Assembly: GCF_003130705.1 (NCBI RefSeq)
Contig: NZ_CP021354.1
Span: 5,270,001-5,334,000 of the forward strand
DNA: 64,000 bases
Origin: Rhodococcus oxybenzonivorans
GTDB lineage: Bacteria; Actinomycetota; Actinomycetes; Mycobacteriales; Mycobacteriaceae
Reading direction: 5' to 3'
Part shown: positions 59,416 to 64,000 of the stretch, one piece after another
How positions within the stretch are numbered: the stretch's first letter is position 1
Layout: each line of letters opens with the position of its first letter
The notes under the pieces: generated by a model
The model's input: the letters and a program-made list of their open reading frames with translations, nothing else
The model's database searches: none
What the model was told of the DNA's origin: nothing
Position numbers and translations under genes: made by a program

Positions 59416-59913
59416 ATGCGCTTTCGGAGTGTCGCGACTGGGCTGTTCGGTGGGCTACTGATGTTGGCGGGTGCTGCTGGGCCAGCGATCGCTGCGGAGT
59501 CTCACGAGCCAGGTCTGGTACCGGGCTCGGCCGCCACGATGACGGAAACAACGACGACGGAAATGTCTGCACCCGGCGATCCTGAGACTCAGGGCTATGT
59601 CAAGCAGAAGTGTGACGGCGGCGTCCGTGTATGCAACTTGACTGAGTTCGATGGGTTTAGTCCGTTCTCACATAATGTTCAGCTTATGCAAGGTTGGCTC
59701 GACGGAGGTGCTCAGCGGGTAGGCCATTTTCAGTTCTTTGGACCGCAGGGGTTTGAGTGGAGCGGCATGAATCGCGTTTGGGGTCCCGGTGAGCGCGACA
59801 CGTGGCGAGGGCTCGCGACGGGAAACGCTGGGGACTGGTGGTGCTCACGATTCTGGGAGGGCCGTGACGGCCATTGGGTCGACGTCAGCGGTCCGGTCTG
59901 CGTTTCAGGGTAA
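59416..59913 (+). CDS. Secreted Cys-containing cargo protein
   Basis: 165 aa, ATG after AGAGAGGAAGTTGG. A signal peptide is clear: MRFRS, hydrophobic core ATGLFGGLLMLAGAAGPAI, cleavage after AIAA. A Thr-rich linker follows, then a Trp/Gly-rich domain with four Cys (KCDGGVRVC, WWCS, PVCVSG), probably two disulfides. Not a lysin by motif. A secreted cargo product such as superinfection exclusion or adhesion is possible but not shown. Confidence 0.7.
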   Translation: MRFRSVATGLFGGLLMLAGAAGPAIAAESHEPGLVPGSAATMTETTTTEMSAPGDPETQGYVKQKCDGGVRVCNLTEFDGFSPFSHNVQLMQGWLDGGAQRVGHFQFFGPQGFEWSGMNRVWGPGERDTWRGLATGNAGDWWCSRFWEGRDGHWVDVSGPVCVSG

Positions 59914-59935
59914 GGTGCCAGCGCGACGGGGCGAG

Positions 59936-60241
59936 ATGGCTAAAGAGTTGCCGTGGTCTCTGCTGGAGGTCGTAACTGATCCGGGGGACATCGATAAGAT
60001 ACTGTCGCTGCCGGCGCAGCTACGGGAAGCGGGAAGTAAGAACCCAGAGTTAATCAGGGTGCTTCTTACCTTGTGGCGAGAGTTCGATCAGTATCCCGAT
60101 CCGGAGGAGTCGCTGACCAGAGCGCTAGAGGCATACTTGCCATCGAAAGATGCCCGGCGTGCGTTGTCGATTGACACATCCTTCCCGTATCGATTGGTGA
60201 CCTTGGGGATTCTGCGAGCTCGATCGGAATCCGACCAGTAG
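59936..60241 (+). CDS. 101-aa acidic helical protein
   Basis: ATG 59936 after GACGGGGCGAG, 22 bp after the secreted protein, so probably co-transcribed. Helical: ELPWSLLEVVTDPGDIDKIL, ELIRVLLTLWREFDQ, SLTRALEAYLPSK. Unrecognised. Confidence 0.6.
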   Translation: MAKELPWSLLEVVTDPGDIDKILSLPAQLREAGSKNPELIRVLLTLWREFDQYPDPEESLTRALEAYLPSKDARRALSIDTSFPYRLVTLGILRARSESDQ

Positions 60242-60369
60242 GTCGTCCTGCGGCCGCCGTATGACGCGGTGTCGCATGAGCAGACGGCCCAGCCGACCAA
60301 GCATCCGCCGCTGACGAGTGGGTGACCGTTCGGGCAGTTGTCGGGTGCTTGCTCAACCTTGGCTGCCAC
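60088..60369 (-). pseudogene. CPNGHP zinc-protein remnant, antisense to the 59936 gene
   Basis: GTG 60369. The first 45 residues (NCPNGHPLVSGGCLVGWAVC and following) match small actinobacterial Cys-rich proteins that begin with CPNGHP and continue with paired Cys. The second half lies antisense to the 59936 gene and does not look like the rest of that family. Probably a truncated remnant; expression uncertain. Confidence 0.35.
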
Positions 60370-60409
60370 GACATGAGCCTACGCTGATTCGAAAGTTTGT
60401 TCGACAGAT

Positions 60410-60577
60410 TCAGTCGTCTGACGTAGGCTCCGGTGGCGAGTCACTGGTTGGTTGTCGGAGGGAAGCCGACGACCACCAGTACTCGCCTTCTGCGTAATCT
60501 CGCCGGTGGTGCAGCAACTCGAGGGTCCACAGCATCCAATCTTCACGCCAGTCATGGTCCATATCGTGTTCGACCAT
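60410..60577 (-). CDS. 55-aa acidic protein
   Basis: ATG 60577. DHDWREDWMLWTLELLHHRR is a Trp/His-rich helical stretch, followed by a polar tail. Supported by composition only. Confidence 0.4.
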   Translation of the reverse strand: MVEHDMDHDWREDWMLWTLELLHHRRDYAEGEYWWSSASLRQPTSDSPPEPTSDD

Positions 60578-60582
60578 ACAGA

Positions 60583-60626
60583 GCGGCCCCGGTTCCCTTG
60601 AACGGGATTCCGGGGCCGTCTTTTTG
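60583..60626. terminator. Strong hairpin with T-run
   Basis: GCGGCCCCGGTTCCC, loop, CGGGATTCCGGGGCCGT, then TTTTT on the + strand. It lies 10 bp after the stop of the leftward gene at 60636 and upstream of the 60577 gene; it can terminate from either side. Confidence 0.7.
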
Positions 60627-60635
60627 CGTTGAGGA

Positions 60636-60872
60636 TCAGTCGAACAAGGCGCGGAACCACTCCACCATTTCGCCGTCGACCAGCCGGGAGATCCGGTACA
60701 CGTCATCAACGCTTAGCCCGTCGGGGTTCTCGTCTGACAGGACCGGGGTGCGTAGCTGGTGCTCTGAGTATCCGAGGTGTTCTGCAACCTGCGGGATGGT
60801 GTAGCCGGCTTCCTCGATGGCGGTGTGCATTCTGGTGAGGAATTCGGCGTGCTGCGCGATGGTGATGGTCAA
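60636..60872 (-). CDS. Small HTH-like protein
   Basis: 78 aa from TTG 60872; an internal ATG 14 codons in is an alternative. GYTIPQVAEHLGYSEHQLRT looks like an HTH of phage or immunity type. Last gene before attR. Confidence 0.55.
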   Translation of the reverse strand: MTITIAQHAEFLTRMHTAIEEAGYTIPQVAEHLGYSEHQLRTPVLSDENPDGLSVDDVYRISRLVDGEMVEWFRALFD

Positions 60873-61094
60873 CGTAGGTCTCAGTTCTGTGCGGGGAGCT
60901 GGGTTCGGCTCCGTGGTTCATATCGAGTAGTTGAAGGTTTCGTTACTCCGCCACGGTCCAGCCCTAGATGTCACAGAGAATGTCACAACAGGGCGAGAAT
61001 AGCGGTGGACGGAGAACGACAACAGCGGATCAATTTCGCTGGTCAAGATGGTTTTAAGATACAGCCCGACACCACTGAATGCCACTCGGTTCTA

Positions 61095-61140
61095 CTTCCC
61101 AAGCTGAATACGCGGGTTCGATTCCCGTCATCGGCTCCAC
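61095..61140 (+). repeat. Right attachment site (attR), 46-bp core
   Basis: Perfect copy of 47879-47924, without the 5' part of the tRNA, hence a 3' tRNA-Gly remnant. Marks the right end of the element. Confidence 0.93.
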
Positions 61141-61631
61141 GATTTACAGCCTCTCACCTGTATTTACGCAGAATCCCCCCGTCGCCGAGTCGGCCACTGC
61201 AGCCCCAGCTGTAGCCCAGCACTTTTCGGCTGCGCCTATCACCGATAGTTTTGACGCCCGTTTCGAGCGGATCTTCGGTCAGTCTGCACGACGTTCGACG
61301 CTGTGGGCGGGGCGGAGCAGTCATCCGCCCGGTCCCGTGGCAGCCAACGATGCTGCGTGGCGCGTGGCGGATGGGGGTGCCGCGAACAGACTCTCGACAC
61401 GAACCCTGCGGTTATTGGACGCCTCCCAGCCCAGGGTCCGAGCTGGAACGGCATCCGCAGGTCCGGGTAGACCGTGGCGGCTCGACTCCGCGAGGGCAAA
61501 CGCGTCTCCCCGAACTTTTAGACAACGGTCGTCATGAAATTTTAAGCAATTCGCATAACAGGTGTTGTGCATATCGTATCGATCGCTTACCGTGACCCTC
61601 GTCACCACATCCATCAAGGATCGGAGAGATC
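61141..61631. other. Intergenic flank between attR and the PhyH gene
   Basis: 491 bp. I see no convincing gene; open frames here have mixed composition and no ribosome site. The last 80 bp are AT-rich (TTTTAAGCAATTCGC) and carry the promoter and operator of the next gene. Confidence 0.5.
61551..61568 (+). promoter_or_regulatory. Inverted repeat upstream of the PhyH-RidA-oxidase operon
   Basis: GCATAACA, GG, TGTTGTGC: 8-bp arms with one mismatch, 64 bp before ATG 61632. The pattern fits a GntR-type operator; the regulator is not in the window. Confidence 0.45.
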
Positions 61632-62465
61632 ATGATCGACGAGGCAACCAAACAGCAGTTCCGCGAAGACGGGGCGGCGCTGATCAAGAACTGGCTGAAT
61701 CCGCAGCAGATGGACGAGATCCACGAGGCATTTCTCTGGAGCGTCGCCAACCCTGGTCCGCACGTGTTCAACCGGCTTGACGGTACCGAGCTGCAGACGC
61801 ACATTGACAACGCGAACCCGCGCGCCAAGGACAAGTTCGACGACCTCGTCGCCCGGATGCCCTTCGCGGATCTTTACGCCGAACTCTGGGGTTCGGAACA
61901 CGTTTGGTACTACGCAGAAGAGGTGTTCGTCAAGGACGGCGGGGCCAGCGGCCGCGGTCCATGGCACCAGGACACCTCGGTGATGCCGCTGGCCGGAGAA
62001 CATTGGGGCAACGCCTGGATCAGCTTCCAAAGCCTTCCCAAGAAAAACTCCCTGGAGATCATTCGCGCCAGCCACCACGGAGTCAGGTACGACGGCGCCA
62101 GCTTCTCGAACGCCGACGACCCGACCGACCCGGCCTTCGGCGACGGCACGCTGCCCCGCCTGCCGCACATCGACCGCGACCTCGCCCAGGATCCCAATTC
62201 TTGGGATGTCATGTCGTGGGCGGTCGAGCCCGGCGACATCGTCGCATTGCACCCCTCGTCGCTGCACGGTGGTGCGGGGGTAGATCAGGAGACCCCGACG
62301 CGACACACCCTGGTGCTCCGATTCTTCGGTGACGACGCGACTTTCCGTGTTCTGCCCGAATCGAACCCGCGCTACGCCCGCAACGGGTTCTTGTTCACGG
62401 AGGAGATGGCCAAGCTCAATGACGGTGACCCGTTCCGCTCGCCGATCTTCCGCCAGCTCCGATGA
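61632..62465 (+). CDS. Phytanoyl-CoA dioxygenase (PhyH) family Fe(II)/2-oxoglutarate oxygenase
   Basis: 277 aa, ATG after GGATCGGAGAGATC. Iron ligands His and Asp in WHQDTS (about residues 114-116), distal His in LHGG of the HPSSLHGG segment (about 210-217), and 2-oxoglutarate Arg in RHTLVLRF. Hydroxylates a small organic substrate. Grouped with a RidA deaminase and a flavin amine oxidase, so a nitrogenous compound is a plausible substrate. Confidence 0.88.
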   Translation: MIDEATKQQFREDGAALIKNWLNPQQMDEIHEAFLWSVANPGPHVFNRLDGTELQTHIDNANPRAKDKFDDLVARMPFADLYAELWGSEHVWYYAEEVFVKDGGASGRGPWHQDTSVMPLAGEHWGNAWISFQSLPKKNSLEIIRASHHGVRYDGASFSNADDPTDPAFGDGTLPRLPHIDRDLAQDPNSWDVMSWAVEPGDIVALHPSSLHGGAGVDQETPTRHTLVLRFFGDDATFRVLPESNPRYARNGFLFTEEMAKLNDGDPFRSPIFRQLR

Positions 62466-62499
62466 CCCACCCACGAGCACACACGACAACGAGAAGGCC

Positions 62500-62895
62500 A
62501 TGAAGCGCAAAACCATCAACCTCGACACCACCCGGGCCACCTACGAGCGACTGCATTTTTCACAAGCGACCCAGGCCGAGAACCTCATCTGGGTGTCCGG
62601 GCAAGTGGGCATCGACCGTGCCACAGGAGAGATTCCCGAAGATCCGCAGGCTCAGGCGCGACTGGCGTTCGAAGGCGTCAAAGAGGTTCTTGAAGAAGCG
62701 GGTTCGTCTTTGGAGAACGTCGTCGAGTTGACGACGTTTCACACCGATTTGCAAGGTGACGGTCCGGGTTTTGCCGCAGTGAAAGATCAGTACATCGGCG
62801 AGCCGTACCCGTCGTGGACCGGAGTCGGCGTCACTCAGCTCGCGCGGCCGGAGTTCGTCGTCGAGATTCGCGTCGTCGCACTCGCGGGAGACTGA
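62500..62895 (+). CDS. RidA-family enamine/imine deaminase
   Basis: 131 aa, ATG after GAGAAGGCC. RidA features: YERLHFSQATQAENLIWVSG at the start, GEIPEDPQAQARLAFEGVKE, LENVVELTTF and the substrate-site stretch EFVVEIRVVAL, where the usual Arg and Glu of the active site are present. Hydrolyses reactive enamine or imine products, as made by the flavin oxidase encoded next. Confidence 0.9.
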   Translation: MKRKTINLDTTRATYERLHFSQATQAENLIWVSGQVGIDRATGEIPEDPQAQARLAFEGVKEVLEEAGSSLENVVELTTFHTDLQGDGPGFAAVKDQYIGEPYPSWTGVGVTQLARPEFVVEIRVVALAGD

Positions 62896-62997
62896 ACCGC
62901 CGACCCCATTCCACTCGACCAGCGCAACTATGTCATCGCTATTCGTGCTGTCGCCGCTCCAGGCCTCAGCACGAATCAGCAGAAACGCAAGGAACCC

Positions 62998-64000
62998 ATG
63001 AAGACTCTCACATCGCCGATGAAGTACTACCCGAGCACGGGCTGGGTCGACCGTCCCACTCATCTCGAGGCGCCCGTTGAGGGCGAGCACCACTGTGACA
63101 TCGCCGTGGTCGGCGGCGGCGTGGGCGGCATGCTCACGGTGCTGCGCCTGGCCGAGCACGGCCGCGACGTCACCCTGCTCGAATCCGACCTCTGCGGTTG
63201 GGGTGCGAGCGCACGCAATGCGGGCTACCTATCGAGCACCGTGGGAAGCGACCCGCGCATCCTCGCGAAATACTACGCGGGTCGTTTCCATGGCCTGGTG
63301 CGCTTCGCCGACTCGGCGGTTCACTTCACCGAAGACCTGATGGACCACCATTCGATCGACTGCGACTACGAGCAAACCGGCATTCTCGCTTCTGCCGTGA
63401 CACCGTCCCAGCTCGAGGCGGTGAAAGCCGGCGCCCGGATACTCATCGACGCCGGCATAGACTCGGAGATCGTCGACGGTCGTGACATGGGCGTTCCGGA
63501 TGCCTTCCTGGGCGGCATCTACGCACGCATCGGTGGGATCATGAATCCGGGCAAATTCGCTCTCGGTCTGCGCGATGCCGTCCTGGCCTCGGCTATCACA
63601 ACATTCGAGCAGAGTCGGGTCCTCGACGTCAAAGACACGGGTGACTCGGTCACACTCGATACGTCCAGTGGTCGCGTCCACGCCAACCAGGTGGTGCTGA
63701 CGAACAACGCTCATGCGAAAGAACTATCGATCACACCCCGATGGCTCTCCACCCCCGTGCAGGTGACCGCCATCGAGACCGAGCAGGTGGCACCAAGCCT
63801 TCTCGATGCGGCCGGCTGGACGAGCCGCACCCCGATGGTGACCAGGCACATGGTGATGGAAAGCTACCGAACGACACCGCGCGGCACGATTGTCGTCACC
63901 ACCCGCAAACTAAAGATGTCGCGCGGAAAGATCACCGATCGCCAGCCCGAGCAGGCGATCGTCGCCGATCTGATACGAGCATTTCGTACGCGTTTTCCCA
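62998..64000 (+). CDS. FAD-dependent amine oxidase (DAO family), 3' end outside window
   Basis: At least 334 aa, ATG 62998 after AAGGAACCC. The dinucleotide-binding motif IAVVGGGVGGML is at about residues 37-48, followed by the ESDLCGWGASARNAGY segment that contacts FAD in glycine/D-amino-acid oxidase-type proteins. RIGGIMNPGKFALGL is the matching substrate-domain element. Oxidises an amine to an imine, which RidA would clear. No stop before the window edge. Confidence 0.85.
   Translation, partial: MKTLTSPMKYYPSTGWVDRPTHLEAPVEGEHHCDIAVVGGGVGGMLTVLRLAEHGRDVTLLESDLCGWGASARNAGYLSSTVGSDPRILAKYYAGRFHGLVRFADSAVHFTEDLMDHHSIDCDYEQTGILASAVTPSQLEAVKAGARILIDAGIDSEIVDGRDMGVPDAFLGGIYARIGGIMNPGKFALGLRDAVLASAITTFEQSRVLDVKDTGDSVTLDTSSGRVHANQVVLTNNAHAKELSITPRWLSTPVQVTAIETEQVAPSLLDAAGWTSRTPMVTRHMVMESYRTTPRGTIVVTTRKLKMSRGKITDRQPEQAIVADLIRAFRTRFP

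Larger units (their letters stand above)
47879..61140. mobile_element. 13.3-kb integrative element in tRNA-Gly, phage-satellite-like
   Basis: Bounded by a perfect 46-bp direct repeat of the tRNA-Gly 3' end (47879-47924 and 61095-61140), with a tyrosine integrase just inside the left end. Layout: integrase and Xre repressor leftward; excisionase, small genes, primase-polymerase, DUF3987-like helicase and iteron-like origin rightward; small morphogenesis or regulation genes; HNH nuclease, TerS-like protein, second HNH; cargo with a secreted protein at the right end. No capsid, tail, portal, large terminase, lysin, or conjugation (FtsK/Tra) gene was found. Small size, replication module and packaging-like genes fit a phage satellite better than an actinomycete integrative conjugative element. 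Confidence 0.85.

Noticed and set aside
47879..61140. Actinomycete integrative conjugative element (pSAM2-like)
   Set aside because: No FtsK/TraB-like translocase, Spd or Rep genes of that type; replication and HNH/TerS-like genes fit a satellite better.
47879..61140. Complete prophage
   Set aside because: No portal, capsid, tail, large terminase or lysis genes in 13.3 kb.
61321..61617. Minus-strand frame between attR and the PhyH gene
   Set aside because: Starts within the AT-rich promoter of the PhyH gene and has shadow-like composition.

Overview
The window looks like a high-GC mycolic-acid actinobacterium, most likely Rhodococcus or a close relative. The evidence is the GC-rich codon use, many GTG starts and ATGA gene overlaps, a mycothiol-type arsenate reductase, a CmtR-like metal sensor and CtpI-like P-type ATPase modules. 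No species was identified and nothing was searched against a database.

Region 1 (1-8.0 kb) holds stress and metal-transport genes: a 5'-truncated P-type ATPase, a small membrane protein, an OmpR-type response regulator, a catalytically degenerate P-type-ATPase-like membrane protein and an orphan DnaJ. Region 2 (8.0-11.9 kb) has a SelW-like Rdx protein, three microproteins (one Cys-rich), an ECF sigma factor with a Cys-rich tail and a DrrAB-type ABC exporter preceded by an 18-codon leader ORF.

Region 3 (12.0-21.4 kb) is a large arsenic/metal island: a flavoprotein divergent from an ArsR-GNAT fusion, a gutted merR remnant, a BASS/ACR3-like transporter, a CmtR-CDF pair, then arsR-acr3-arsC-arsC(mycothiol type)-arsD-arsA. 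Four copies of one 16-bp ArsR-type operator tie it together.

Region 4 (22.3-45.6 kb) is the most unusual part. It combines an autoinhibited Fic protein, a TIR-14xWD40 protein with a RipA-like membrane partner, three large ATP-binding LuxR regulators (one frameshifted in a C tract), a 1,039-aa multi-catalytic peptidoglycan hydrolase without a signal peptide, a trypsin-like peptidase fused to a DRGH nuclease, a CHAT-STAND-degenerate-subtilase protein and an LCAT-like lipase. Five of its transcription units are preceded, 70-130 bp upstream of the start codon, by the same palindrome (GAGTA-N6-TACTC type). My inference is a single LuxR-controlled, multi-effector conflict or self-destruction regulon attacking NAD, peptidoglycan, protein, nucleic acid and lipid.

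Region 5 (45.6-47.9 kb) is a housekeeping chromosomal flank: dcd, a TetR regulator, an MpaB-like (DUF2236) protein and tRNA-Gly(CCC). Region 6 (47,879-61,140) is a 13.3-kb element integrated in that tRNA gene and bounded by a perfect 46-bp repeat. It carries a tyrosine integrase, an Xre repressor, an excisionase, a primase-polymerase, a DUF3987-like helicase next to an iteron-like origin, two HNH nucleases and a possible TerS-like protein, but no capsid or large terminase. It therefore resembles a phage satellite (PICI-like). Region 7 (61.1-64 kb) holds a PhyH dioxygenase, a RidA protein and a truncated FAD amine oxidase, apparently one catabolic operon.
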